52,725 nt of DNA from an uncultured Bacteroidota bacterium. Its GTDB lineage: Bacteria; Bacteroidota; Bacteroidia; Bacteroidales; P3. This document shows, piece after piece, positions 1 through 8,314 of the stretch (position 1 is its first letter; every line of letters begins with the position of its first letter). Position numbers and translations under genes: made by a program. The stretch covers positions 1-52,725 of the forward strand of contig CACYZN010000006.1 in the NCBI GenBank assembly GCA_902778925.1, written 5' to 3'. The notes under the pieces were generated by a model. That model did no database searches and had not been told where the DNA came from. It worked only from the letters and a program-made list of their open reading frames with translations.

Positions 1-22
1 ACCTTCTCAAAAAAGTAGATTA

Positions 23-982
23 TTGAACTATCCTGCACATAAAACCGAAGGGGTAAACCGCATTCAAACCATGCGGTTTTACCCCTTTGTTTTCACCGGC
101 AATGCACCCCGTAAGGGGAACCGAGCTCCGCTGAATCAGATTAATTGTAGCGAGGAACGCGACGAAGAAACCGGCTACGGCTATTTCGGTGCCCGATATA
201 TGGATCACGAGCTGATGACCATGTGGCTGAGCGTCGACCCGATGGCGGGTAAGTACCCGAGTATTTCTCCGTATGCTTACTGCGCTTGGAATCCCGTGAA
301 GTTGGTTGACCCTGATGGAAGAAAAATCTGGATTTATAATTATGATGGCAAAGGTACTAATCTAAGATTTGAACCTGGTAAAACCAGACCCATGGGGACC
401 AAGGCGGCACAAGAGCAAATAAGATCTCTCAATAGAATGGCGCAAACTGATGCTGGATGGAAGTTAATATACCGTATGGATAAATTGAAGGATAATTTTT
501 ATATTTCTAATAAATCCACTGGGACACCACAAACCAGTGCTACGACAGCATGTAGTGATGGGGCTATGCTCAAAATGAATGGGAATAATGATATACGTAG
601 TATAGCCCATGAATTATTCCATGCGTTCCAAATCAACCAGGGCCAGGGAGGTACGACATATTATAACGAAGTAGAAGCATATGTGTTTAGCGAGATAGTG
701 TGTAATCAGTATTTTAGTAAACCCAATGCCAAAGGTGATTTCAGATGCGAGACCGCATTTCTTTCGAGACACCCCCAAACAGCCGAGGGAAAAGAATATC
801 AAGACGCAATGAGCAAATTGGCGATAGGTTTTAATAATAAGTTGTTCAATAGGGCAGTGGATCTCTTTCAATCGCAATCCGGAGCAAATGCCACGGGAAT
901 TTATGATGTTGCGCCATACAAGAAGTGTAATGGAAACGAGAATCCTCTTTTGCCATCTTTTTATCCATCAAAAAAGAAATAG
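23..982 (+). CDS. Orphan RHS C-terminal toxin, predicted zinc metalloprotease
   Basis: A 319-residue reading frame. Residues 1-40 are the junction repeat plus a linker; residues 44-98 are the end of an RHS core (EERDEETGYGYFGARYMDHE ... PVKLVDPDG, the usual boundary before the variable toxin). The C-terminal 220 residues are the toxin, with a zincin motif HELFH at 196-200 and a candidate third zinc ligand in NEVEAY (215-220). No full RHS gene precedes it, so this is an orphan tip. An in-frame stop lies at 17-19; start options are TTG 23 or ATG 71, the latter inside the hairpin. An immunity candidate follows after 6 bases. The RHS boundary is certain; protease activity is inferred from the motif. 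Confidence 0.75.
   Translation: MNYPAHKTEGVNRIQTMRFYPFVFTGNAPRKGNRAPLNQINCSEERDEETGYGYFGARYMDHELMTMWLSVDPMAGKYPSISPYAYCAWNPVKLVDPDGRKIWIYNYDGKGTNLRFEPGKTRPMGTKAAQEQIRSLNRMAQTDAGWKLIYRMDKLKDNFYISNKSTGTPQTSATTACSDGAMLKMNGNNDIRSIAHELFHAFQINQGQGGTTYYNEVEAYVFSEIVCNQYFSKPNAKGDFRCETAFLSRHPQTAEGKEYQDAMSKLAIGFNNKLFNRAVDLFQSQSGANATGIYDVAPYKKCNGNENPLLPSFYPSKKK
31..99 (+). repeat. RHS cassette-junction hairpin, copy 1
   Basis: An imperfect palindrome with left arm 48-62 and right arm 72-87, 15 pairs and one unpaired T in the right arm (TTTT facing AAA). It is preceded by the conserved string 'gcacataaaaccgaag' and followed by a sequence coding 'FTG'. The same block recurs near 1543, 1963 and 11099. It reads in frame with the toxin gene behind it (HKTEG..NR...RFYPFVFTG), so it lies in coding context and is not an obvious terminator. 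Confidence 0.85.
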
Positions 983-988
983 TTTTAT

Positions 989-1432
989 ATGAAAAAGATA
1001 GCCATATATCTATGCTTATTGTTTCTGGGAAATGTAACCTTTGCACAGATCGAGCGTATTGACGAAGACGAAGATTATGTATTCCTTAATTTTAACGATA
1101 GTACTATAAACGGTCGTTTCATACCAATATATGATTCTGCGATAAGTGACAGCATTTATGCCGAAGTCTTTACAATAATTCGAATTGATGATAAAGGGAA
1201 ACTGGAGGATATTGAAGTGCGTGGTTATGTGGAAATAAACGCGCAGGGAGAATACGAAGAATATATTGAGTCAGAAAAACTGAATCCCCGCCTGTATACT
1301 GCTTTGGAGACAACCATTGAACGGTTCGTCAGAAATCATGGGGTATTTATACATCCGAGTAAAGAAAATATTCGAGGCACACGTAATCTTTTTAGGCTAC
1401 ATGTTGTAAGGTGCCCCACCACAAAAGATTGA
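989..1432 (+). CDS. Exported immunity-protein candidate for the HExxH toxin
   Basis: 147 residues with a clear signal peptide (MKKIAIYLCLLFLGNVTFAQ). The mature part is acidic (EDEDYVFLNFND) and resembles no family I recognise. It starts 6 bases after the toxin stop, the normal arrangement for RHS toxin-immunity pairs. The base composition is AT-rich like the toxin, which suggests the two moved together. Export suggests the toxin is met in the periplasm. The immunity role is inferred from position only. Confidence 0.6.
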   Translation: MKKIAIYLCLLFLGNVTFAQIERIDEDEDYVFLNFNDSTINGRFIPIYDSAISDSIYAEVFTIIRIDDKGKLEDIEVRGYVEINAQGEYEEYIESEKLNPRLYTALETTIERFVRNHGVFIHPSKENIRGTRNLFRLHVVRCPTTKD

Positions 1433-1538
1433 GGTAAAAGAAGGCCACTGTGTCAATCGCCCAATATCAATAAATGACTCATAAAGTATAGATGGGATAG
1501 GACAGGGAACAGACACCCGTTCCAATAACAACAACTTA

Positions 1539-1958
1539 GTGATCACATCAGCACATAAAACCGAAGGGGCAAACCGCACGAAAACCGTGCGGTTTTACCC
1601 TTTTGTTTTTACTGGTGAAGTACCCTGTAAGGAAGTACGAACACCTTTGAATAGCATTACATTCAACGAGGAACGCGATGTGGAAGCCAGCTACGGCTAT
1701 TGTGACAAATACCAGCCCCACGCCGTAAAGCGAATGTTCGACAACAAAAACAATATGCTTTATGATATGCGCTGGGACGAAGCCGGAAACACGGAAGACT
1801 GCTGTGGCCCGCGACCTTGTGGAGCGAACCGCATGCATGCCGCCGTCGATGCCGACAACTACAGCTATTACACCTACGACTACACAGGCGAGCGCACCCT
1901 TAAATTGACAGGACGCATGGGACAGGGGACTGGCACCTGTCCCAACAACAACAAATAA
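1539..1958 (+). pseudogene. RHS core remnant
   Basis: 139 codons beginning in the junction repeat. Recognisable RHS pieces follow in the wrong order: EERDVEASYGY, which normally precedes FGARYMDHE, is joined directly to upstream RHS text (KRMFDNKNNMLYDMRWDEAG and RMHAAVDADNYSYYTYDYTG). The frame then ends in a short Asn-rich tail (GQGTGTCPNNNK). No toxin domain is present. This is a recombined fragment and probably not functional. Confidence 0.75.
1543..1615 (+). repeat. RHS cassette-junction hairpin, copy 2
   Basis: Arms 1564-1579 and 1587-1603 repeat the junction palindrome with the same extra T in the right arm. The similarity to copy 3 extends upstream through about 1495 (gacaggg..., then a run coding several Asn, then 'catcagcacataaaacc'). 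Downstream it again enters 'FTG' followed by a linker like that of copy 1 and 'EERD.E..YGY'. Confidence 0.85.
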
Positions 1959-2195
1959 TTGACTACATCAGCACATAAAACCGAAGGTGTAAACCGCATG
2001 CAAACCGTGCGGTTTTACTCCTTTGTTTTCCTGCCTGAGCGGATGCGAACGGCCTGCGACCGAAGTGGAGCAAACGGCAATGGTGCAAGTTCCAGAGGAA
2101 CGCGCAGAACGGACAACGCGCGTGGCCAGTTCGAGACCGGACGCTTCCTCTTTTGGTTCGTAAAAAATGTGTTTTCTCTAAAAATTAACACGTAA
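1959..2195 (+). pseudogene. RHS core remnant
   Basis: A short frame that starts in junction copy 3 and ends in text resembling the RHS string 'F..GRFLFW' (2131-2160). It has no toxin and no complete core domain. The stretch at 2048-2078 (gcctgcgaccgaagtggagc...) resembles 1808-1836 in the preceding remnant, so a further short dispersed repeat may be present. Confidence 0.55.
1963..2033 (+). repeat. RHS cassette-junction hairpin, copy 3
   Basis: Arms 1984-1998 and 2008-2023, with one mismatch compared with copy 1 and the same bulged T. It lies immediately behind the Asn-rich tail of the previous remnant. A further hairpin just upstream (1918-1942, gggacagg ... cctgtccc) is replaced by a different but also paired sequence at the matching place before copy 2. 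Confidence 0.8.
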
Positions 2196-2245
2196 AAAGT
2201 GTCCGGAAGCAATATGGTATATTCGGAAAAAGTGTAATTTTTTTT

Positions 2246-2273
2246 TATAAATCACGAAAAAAATGTATCTTTG
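2246..2273 (+). promoter_or_regulatory. Bacteroidota-type promoter of the DUF4143 ATPase
   Basis: TATCTTTG at 2266-2273 matches the -7 element TAnnTTTG exactly. The -33 region is only T-rich and is weak. It lies about 40 bases before the ATPase start, so the gene brings its own promoter into the RHS locus. Confidence 0.6.
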
Positions 2274-2311
2274 CATTGTGAAACCGAAAGTTACAATGCA
2301 TCTTTTTGACA

Positions 2312-3625
2312 ATGGAAAGGCAGATATACAATGATTTATTATACTGGAAGGGGCGTGAAGACCGCAAACCTTTAATACTGCTTGGCGCAAGACAGGTGGG
2401 GAAAACTTATATTCTAAGACAATTTGGAGAGAGGGAGTTTGGCGATATGGTGTATATTAATTGCCACAAGAATGATTTCGCAAACAATCTTTTCCGTGAC
2501 CTTGAAGTCCGACGGATTGTCACGGAGATTGAACGCTATTATGACGTGAAGGTAACGCCAGGGAAAACCTTGTTGGTGTTCGATGAGGTGCAGGACGCAC
2601 GCGGAGGCATCGCCTCCCTGAAATATTTCTGTGAGGATATGCCTAAATTGCATGTCGCCGCAGCCGGTTCGTTGCTTGGCATATCTTTGCGGAACGATGA
2701 GTCGTATCCAGTGGGGAAGGTGAACACGCTCAATATCTTTCCGATGAGTTTTTCCGAGTTCCTGCTTGCGAAAGGACGGAAAGGATTGCATGATGTTGTG
2801 TCGGAACTTGCCTGGGACTCCATGAAGGCAATGAATGAAGACCTTACGGAGTTGCTCCGCCAGTATTATTTTACAGGCGGAATGCCAGAGGCTGTGAAAA
2901 AATATGTTGAGACTGGCGATGCTGCCAAGGTCAGGGAGGTGCAGCAGGAAATACTCAGAGCATACGAGTTTGATGTCACCAAGCACACTAAGGTGCAGGG
3001 CGAGAAAATACGACAAGTGTGGCAAAGTATTCCCGCACAGCTTGCACGAGAAAACAAGAAGTTTATTTTCGGAGCTGTGCGGAAAGGGGCAAGAGCCGCC
3101 ACCTTTGAGGAGGCTATCCAATGGCTGATAGATGCAGGTCTCGTGTATAAGGTGGAACGTGTCAGCAAACCAGCCGCGCCATTGAAGTTCTATGCCGACA
3201 ACAATGCGTTCAAGCTGTATGTCCTGGACTGTGGGCTGCTGGCCTGCATGTCGGAAGCGAATCCTAACCAGATGCTTCTCGGCATGACCGCTTTCACAGA
3301 GTTCAAGGGTTCCTTTACAGAAAACTTTGTCATTCAGCAGTTGAAGGCGGCGGGTTGCCAATCGGCCTATTACTATTCAAAGGATAATTCCACAATGGAA
3401 GTGGATTTCCTGTTTCAGACGGATGAGCGGGTTGTCCCTGTGGAGGCAAAAGCCGAAGATAATGTCAAGAGTCACTCACTCTCCAACTTCGTGCAGAATG
3501 ATTTTGCGGAAATGAATCTAAAGGGTCTCCGAATGTCGATGAAACCGTACATCGACCAGGGATGGATGGAGAATATTCCACTGTATTCGGCCGAATCTTA
3601 TGTAAAAAAACAGATAGGACAGTGA
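2312..3625 (+). CDS. AAA-family ATPase with DUF4143 C-terminal domain
   Basis: 437 residues from ATG 2312; a TTG two codons upstream is a less likely start. Walker A GARQVGKT lies at 25-32 and Walker B LLVFDEVQ ends near residue 95. The C-terminal third is a DUF4143 domain with a PD-(D/E)xK-like pattern (MEVDFLFQTDE ... VPVEAKA). Proteins of this kind are common and mobile in Bacteroidota; their function is not settled, and a role in conflict or toxin-antitoxin systems has been suggested. It has its own promoter and sits between RHS remnants, so it looks like an insertion. Confidence 0.85.
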   Translation: MERQIYNDLLYWKGREDRKPLILLGARQVGKTYILRQFGEREFGDMVYINCHKNDFANNLFRDLEVRRIVTEIERYYDVKVTPGKTLLVFDEVQDARGGIASLKYFCEDMPKLHVAAAGSLLGISLRNDESYPVGKVNTLNIFPMSFSEFLLAKGRKGLHDVVSELAWDSMKAMNEDLTELLRQYYFTGGMPEAVKKYVETGDAAKVREVQQEILRAYEFDVTKHTKVQGEKIRQVWQSIPAQLARENKKFIFGAVRKGARAATFEEAIQWLIDAGLVYKVERVSKPAAPLKFYADNNAFKLYVLDCGLLACMSEANPNQMLLGMTAFTEFKGSFTENFVIQQLKAAGCQSAYYYSKDNSTMEVDFLFQTDERVVPVEAKAEDNVKSHSLSNFVQNDFAEMNLKGLRMSMKPYIDQGWMENIPLYSAESYVKKQIGQ

Positions 3626-3681
3626 TAAATGCTTGTTATGGCAGATGGTTTTGAAGATACGGAACATAAAAACCTCCACCT

Positions 3682-4779
3682 ATGAAACTGAAAGTAAAAA
3701 CTATAAAAAAACACCCTCTACGAACTGTACGACATTTACCGCTACCGAGTGTCTGTGTTCGTGGTGGAGCAGAGCTGTCCGTATCAGGAGGTAGACGACA
3801 GCGACAAGGTGTCGTGTATCTGTGGCTGGATTACCGACAGCATCGGCATTCCGATTCAGCACCTGCAGTACCTGCCCTACGGCGAGCCGTATGTCAACCA
3901 GCATCCGTTTGGCTACAGCGAACGGTTTACCTTCACCGGCAAAGAGAAGGACGAGGAGAAAGAAATGTCCGGTGGATATTTCGCCAGCGAGCGAGGCGAG
4001 GAGCCGAGGAGCCGAGGAGCCGAATACAATATTGCTCCTCCCTCTCATTTACAAACTTCGGTGCCCGCTACATGGACCACGAGCTGATGACCATGTGGCT
4101 TTCCGTTGACCCGATGGCGGACAAGTATCCCAGCATAAGTCCCTACAACTATTGTGTGTGGAATCCAATTAAATTGGTTGACCCTGATGGAATGGATACG
4201 ACTATCGTTTTCGATTTGGACAATGCCTCAATTTATCGTCGAGAAGATACAAAACGGATAGGTTTGTATTTTGTTCAGGTGGAACATGGTGAGGAAACGA
4301 CATTGTATTCCGGAAACACGTCTTATGATAGAGTGAATGTGGGTAACAATAGAACTATCATTTCTTTCAAGGATGCGAAACAAGCTCGCGACATATATAA
4401 TTACCTGAAAGATAATGATGTTCAATTTGAATGGAATTTAATGTTTCTTAAAGATGGATCTGCAGATTTGGTGACATCTGCATTGCTAGATAAAATCAGT
4501 ATGGACCAAGATGATTATTCTTCAGAAAATGTGGAAAGCTGGAGACACTACCATCCAAGTTTTTCGGGCTATCTTTATTGGATGCCGTCCGAAAGGGATC
4601 AAGAATTTGCGCTAAGTCTTGGATTATGTCCTTCTATTTTGGATTTTTGTGGGCAGGAATACGATTTTGCTCCAATTATAAAGGAGAATAAAAATAAAGT
4701 ATTTACTGCCGAACAGTATGTCCGATATAAAGGAATCTTAGAAAAAAAGAATCCGACAATTAGGACATATTGTAAATGA
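3682..4779 (+). CDS. Orphan RHS C-terminal toxin, JAMM/MPN-like, with frameshifted RHS core
   Basis: The RHS core (VQHL.like 'IQHLQYLPYGEPYVNQ', 'FTGKEKDEEKEMSGG') reads in a second frame from about 3710 to 4000. After three copies of an 8-base unit at 4001-4022 the sense frame changes, and 'FGARYMDHELMTMW ... VDPDG' plus the toxin read on to 4779. The frame opened by ATG 3682 is continuous to the toxin but translates the core out of frame. In the toxin, HYHP (codons 4546-4557) and PSERD (4585-4599) match the HxHP...PSxxD pattern of JAMM metalloproteases, with a Glu just upstream. The core is damaged, but the toxin is intact and paired with an immunity candidate. The JAMM assignment is a motif-level inference. 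Confidence 0.65.
   Translation: MKLKVKTIKKHPLRTVRHLPLPSVCVRGGAELSVSGGRRQRQGVVYLWLDYRQHRHSDSAPAVPALRRAVCQPASVWLQRTVYLHRQREGRGERNVRWIFRQRARRGAEEPRSRIQYCSSLSFTNFGARYMDHELMTMWLSVDPMADKYPSISPYNYCVWNPIKLVDPDGMDTTIVFDLDNASIYRREDTKRIGLYFVQVEHGEETTLYSGNTSYDRVNVGNNRTIISFKDAKQARDIYNYLKDNDVQFEWNLMFLKDGSADLVTSALLDKISMDQDDYSSENVESWRHYHPSFSGYLYWMPSERDQEFALSLGLCPSILDFCGQEYDFAPIIKENKNKVFTAEQYVRYKGILEKKNPTIRTYCK
3959..4050 (+). repeat. In-frame palindromic element alpha, copy 1
   Basis: The stem is AAATGTCC (3963-3970), loop GGT, GGATATTT (3974-3981), with one G-T pair, followed by 'cgccagcgagcgag' and a gag-rich tail. It replaces the 'TGYGY' part of the usual RHS string 'DEETGYGYFGARY'. This copy has one extra 8-base unit (gagccgag, 4001-4016) compared with the copy at 6401, which causes the frameshift. 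Confidence 0.7.
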
Positions 4780-4793
4780 TAAAAAAAGTAAAA

Positions 4794-5417
4794 ATGAAAA
4801 AGATACCAATAATCATAATAATGTTTTTCACTTTTCAGTGGGTTCACGCTCAAAATATGATACCGAGCAGTGATACTTTTTACGATATCAGTGACACATC
4901 GATAGCCATCCAGAGTTATTTTGAGGCTGTTCCATTACTTGGTTTCGTAAACCCTGATATTCAAGATTCCGTTGAATCGTTCGTCGCAAAAGCAATGCCT
5001 AGTTTGGTTGACTCTGCGGGATACTCCTTTACTCTTGCTTTGCAGTGTGAGGATCAAGACAGTAGTCATATCCATGTTTATTTCCGAACTCATAGTAACC
5101 TAACAATGGGCCATTATTACTACATGAGAGAATATCGGTCTTCCTACACTTGTGAAAAGGATGTAGAATACACTTATGGATGTATTCGGGTAGGTGGATA
5201 TTATATATTTGTTGTGGTTCCAAAATATCTTGCTGAATCAGAGATAAGCAGTCTCTTCAGAAAAAAACATGAAACTCAGAAAATATATATTCATCGGATT
5301 AGGGAAGAGTTGATACCATTGTTTGATGACCCTAGATTCATTCATCTGCCCCATACTCATTTTGCATTAATGCTACAAAACCAGCGTAATTATGTTTCGC
5401 CAAGATGTGATTATTGA
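4794..5417 (+). CDS. Exported immunity-protein candidate for the JAMM-like toxin
   Basis: 207 residues from ATG 4794 with a signal peptide (MKKIPIIIIMFFTFQWVHAQ). An alternative ATG at 4776 overlaps the toxin stop as ATGA and would add six residues (213 in all), so translation may be coupled. I recognise no family in the mature part. It is AT-rich like the toxin gene. The immunity role rests on position and on the parallel with the exported protein behind the first toxin. Confidence 0.6.
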   Translation: MKKIPIIIIMFFTFQWVHAQNMIPSSDTFYDISDTSIAIQSYFEAVPLLGFVNPDIQDSVESFVAKAMPSLVDSAGYSFTLALQCEDQDSSHIHVYFRTHSNLTMGHYYYMREYRSSYTCEKDVEYTYGCIRVGGYYIFVVVPKYLAESEISSLFRKKHETQKIYIHRIREELIPLFDDPRFIHLPHTHFALMLQNQRNYVSPRCDY

Positions 5418-5711
5418 CCGTTGAGAGGCGAGAATGCTAACAATGAGATACAAGATGCCGTCCCGAACTGGGAGTCTGGGGATAGTATTTGTTCCAATAA
5501 CCAAAACAATAATAATTAAAAAACAAGATTATGTACAGAATCACCATACATTTGAACATTTCAGCAAATAATACCACTTCGCAAAACCGTAGCGTTTCAT
5601 GACTTTCCCCCCTTCATGGTCAACGGCAAAGAAAAGGATTACGAGTCCGGCTTCCACTACTACGGAGCACGCTACTACTGGAGCGAGGTGCTGACCGAGC
5701 AAGGCTACACC

Positions 5712-5777
5712 AACGTTACGGAAGTCGAGAGCAGAGCAAGCTCGCTTGCTTTGCCGAGATGCAGTAACGTCACGGAA
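5712..5777 (+). repeat. Palindromic element beta, copy 1, with apparent target duplication
   Basis: A 42-base insert (5724-5765) is flanked by AACGTTACGGAA (5712-5723) and AACGTCACGGAA (5766-5777), which both code NVTE. The insert contains the perfect hairpin AGCAAGC-tc-GCTTGCT (5735-5750) and shares 'gtcgagagcagagc' and 'gccgagat' with the copies near 6120 and 10065. Net addition is 54 bases, 18 codons, and the frame is kept. Confidence 0.65.
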
Positions 5778-6119
5778 CGTAAGCACTACTTCGAAGAAGG
5801 CCGTCGCATCTGCGCCAAGACAGGCGGGGGCTTTGGCGAAAGTATCACCAGGAGCCTCCCTGATTTGCAGGCCGCTGCAGACAGTCTATTCGGCCAGAGC
5901 CGTGAGAATATCCGGTGTCGCGAGCTGCTGCAGAATGACATGGAATGTGTCGTGTCTTATGGACATGTGCCGGACGCTGAGATGAAAGTCCATCTTTACG
6001 AAATGCCCAGTCATTTCCGCTCCGACGCAGAAATCCATCTCGGAGAGTTCCACCGTGTTGTGGAATGGTGCGAGCACGAGTTCTTCGAAGAAGACGACGT
6101 GTTCTTCTACCATTCCGAC

Positions 6120-6191
6120 CTTTGCGGAAGTCGAGAGCAGAGCCAAGCGTGCTTGAGCTATGCCGAGATGGAGCAAAGCGTGCAAAGCAAG
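6120..6191 (+). repeat. Palindromic element beta, copy 2
   Basis: 72 bases (24 codons) inserted between the Asp and His codons of the RHS string 'YHSDHLGSASW'. The internal arm GCCGAGATG (6162-6170) pairs with CATCTCGGC (6192-6200), which is the host sequence coding HLG, so the hairpin spans the insertion edge. Confidence 0.7.
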
Positions 6192-6213
6192 CATCTCGGC
6201 AGTGCCAGCTGGA

Positions 6214-6275
6214 AGAAAGAAAGGTTTGGTAAACCTTTCGCCAGCGAGCGAGCCGAAGAGGCGAGGAGCGGAATA
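6214..6275 (+). repeat. Palindromic element alpha, copy 2
   Basis: Stem AAAGGTTT (6220-6227), loop GGT, AAACCTTT (6231-6238), then 'cgccagcgagcgagc' and a gag-rich tail ending 'gcggaata'. It is inserted between the RHS strings LGSASW and VQHL. The stem sequence differs from copies 1 and 3, yet pairing is kept and the loop and tail are conserved. Confidence 0.75.
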
Positions 6276-6400
6276 CTCCACATCACCACAACTTACGTGC
6301 AGCACCTCAACTACCTGCCATTCGGAGAACCATTTGTCGACCAGCGCATATCCGGCTACAGCGAACGCTTCCGCTTCACTGGCAAAGAGAAGGACGAGGA

Positions 6401-6494
6401 GAAAGAAATGTCCGGTGGATATTTCGCCAGCGAGCGAGGCGAGGAGCCGAGGAGCGGAATACAATATTGCTCCTCCCTCTCATTTACAAACTTC
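6401..6494 (+). repeat. Palindromic element alpha, copy 3
   Basis: Stem AAATGTCC (6406-6413), loop GGT, GGATATTT (6417-6424), followed by the conserved tail and then 'caatattgctcc...acaaac' before FGAKYMDHE resumes. It is the same insertion point as copy 1 near 3959 but has one 8-base unit fewer, so the frame is correct here. Confidence 0.7.
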
Positions 6495-6669
6495 GGCGCA
6501 AAGTACATGGACCACGAGCTGATGACAATGTGGCTGAGTGTCGACCCGATGGCGGACAAGTATCCCAATATTAGCCCCTATGCCTACTGCGCATGGAACT
6601 CAGTAAAATTAATCGACCCGGGTTTGTTTTTATTGCCACAATAATAATCCATGTATGTCAAACAACCCA

Positions 6670-6708
6670 CCCACGGCAAGAATTCTCTTTCTTGCCGTGG
6701 GCTTTTTT
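6670..6708 (+). terminator. Intrinsic terminator
   Basis: A perfect 13-bp stem (6670-6682 with 6689-6701), 6-base loop, then C and six T. It ends any transcript coming from the RHS remnants before the DUF1016 gene. A degenerate relative with a similar stem is seen at 11034-11069. Confidence 0.8.
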
Positions 6709-6832
6709 CTGGAATATTAATTGGCATGATAGGATTCTTGGTCTATTGCATGGTCAATTAGGTAAGAAATACACATCACGTAATGGCAATAAAAAACGCA
6801 TTTTTCCGTTATCTAAATAAAACATGCTCTGA

Positions 6833-7978
6833 ATGGACAAGGAAGAACAACAACTAATCAATGATGTACGGCGGATTGTCGGTGTCTCGCGGCAATATGC
6901 CTACCGTGTCGTGAATGTGATGCAGGTGGTAAGCAATTGGCTTATCGGACAACGCATTGTGGAACACGAACAGTATGGTCGCCAACGTGCTGATTACGGT
7001 AAACATATCGTGGAGATAGTGTCGCAGACTCTGACAGCTGAATTTGGGAAAGGATACTCAAAAACCAACATATCCAATTTCCGGCGTTTTTACATGTTGT
7101 TCAAGAATTTACAAATTCATCAGGCACTGCCGGATGAATTTGTAAATTTATTGCCTTCAATTAATCAGGCATTGCCTGACAAATCACTGAAGATATCGTC
7201 CGCCGAAACCATTTCTCCAATCCCATTCTATTCACAACTCTCATGGACGCACTATGAACGTCTAATTCGTGTTGCCAATGATGAAGCCAGACTGTGGTAT
7301 CTGCATGAAGCAGCAACTGAAAACTGGAGCTACCGAACACTGGACCGCAACATCAATACCCAATACTACAACCGCCTGCTGCTCTCGCAACAGAAAGAGA
7401 CGGTGCACCAAGAGATGGTGGAGAGGACTGCCAATTTCCAGCGTGATGCAGTAGAATATGTAAAGAATCCTGTAATTGCGGAATTTCTCGGCATTGCACC
7501 TAACGTGGCATTTAAAGAGTCTGATTTGGAGAACGCCATCCTCGATAATCTTCAACAGTTCTTGATGGAACTGGGAAAAGGCTATGCCTTCGTAGCCCGG
7601 CAGCAACATTTGCGTACAGAAGAGAACGACTACTACATTGATTTGGTGTTCTACAACTACATACTGCGATGTTTTGTACTCATCGACCTGAAAGTGGACA
7701 AACTGTCGTTCCAGGATGTGGGGCAGATGGATATGTACCTTCGTCTCTATGACCGATACAAACGGCGCGAAGGTGACAATCCCACCATCGGCATTGTCCT
7801 ATGTTCGGAGACTGACGGCGACGTGGCGAGATTCTCGTCTCTTGCCGAGAATGACAAGATGTATGCCGCCAAATATTTGACCTACCTGCCGACACAGGAA
7901 GAGTTGCGACGGGAAATAGAGCAACAGAAAGAAATCTTTGAAATGCGACATAACATCAATCCGATAGATGGAGAATAG
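6833..7978 (+). CDS. DUF1016 (YhcG-type) PD-(D/E)xK nuclease-domain protein
   Basis: 381 residues. The N-terminal half is the helical DUF1016_N domain (VSRQYAYRVVNVM ... NWLIGQRIVEHEQYG ... YGKHIV). The C-terminal half is the nuclease-like domain, with D270 in YYIDLVFYN and D285-L-K287 in FVLIDLKVDK; most relatives have ELK. The family is widespread next to restriction systems and on mobile regions, and its substrate is unknown. RHS text resumes only a few codons after its stop, and an RHS core breaks off shortly before it, so the gene was placed into RHS sequence. It is a stand-alone gene here with no hsd partners. Confidence 0.85.
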   Translation: MDKEEQQLINDVRRIVGVSRQYAYRVVNVMQVVSNWLIGQRIVEHEQYGRQRADYGKHIVEIVSQTLTAEFGKGYSKTNISNFRRFYMLFKNLQIHQALPDEFVNLLPSINQALPDKSLKISSAETISPIPFYSQLSWTHYERLIRVANDEARLWYLHEAATENWSYRTLDRNINTQYYNRLLLSQQKETVHQEMVERTANFQRDAVEYVKNPVIAEFLGIAPNVAFKESDLENAILDNLQQFLMELGKGYAFVARQQHLRTEENDYYIDLVFYNYILRCFVLIDLKVDKLSFQDVGQMDMYLRLYDRYKRREGDNPTIGIVLCSETDGDVARFSSLAENDKMYAAKYLTYLPTQEELRREIEQQKEIFEMRHNINPIDGE

Positions 7979-7979
7979 A

Positions 7980-8255
7980 CCAGTATCCGATTCTGATGGT
8001 ATGGTAGTACAGCACATCCAGTACCTGCCCTACGGCGAGCCGTACATCGATCAACGCCATGCGGGCGCAACCTACAGCGAACGCTTCCGCTTCACCGGCA
8101 ATGACCCCCGTAAAGAAATGCGTGGCATGCCAGCTGAATTTGTTTCAGCAACACCACTGAATGAAACAAACATTATGAACATTCCCGGACTCATGGAGAC
8201 CAGGGCACCGAGGACTGGTATCTGGCATGTCGGAGAAAGACCTCAATGGAAATAA
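7980..8255 (+). pseudogene. RHS core remnant
   Basis: Begins right after the DUF1016 stop with VQHIQYLPYGEPYIDQR and SERFRFTG, then NDPRKEMRGMP, a linker like the one following the junction repeat at position 99 (FTGNAPRKG). No toxin boundary or core end is present. The strand and frame agree with the other remnants. It is a fragment without expected function. Confidence 0.65.
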
Positions 8256-8314
8256 CAACTAGTGAACTGTCCAACAAGGAAAAAAAGAAGTGGTAAAAAC
8301 AAAAAGTTCTATTA

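Larger units (their letters stand above)
5616..6644 (+). pseudogene. RHS core remnant interrupted by in-frame palindromic elements, toxin lost
   Basis: 342 codons. It opens with an RHS 'NGKEKDYESGFHYYGARYY' end piece, continues with poorly recognised text, then the usual order FFYHSD - HLGSASW (here LGSASW after an insertion) - VQHL-like - YLPFGEPFVDQR - FTGKEKDEEK - FGAKYMDHELMTMW - VDPMADKYP. At the toxin boundary it ends at once (LIDPG then a stop), so the toxin has been deleted. Three short elements interrupt it at 5724-5765, 6120-6191 and about 6214-6275, and another at 6401-6494. All keep the frame open. Confidence 0.75.
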
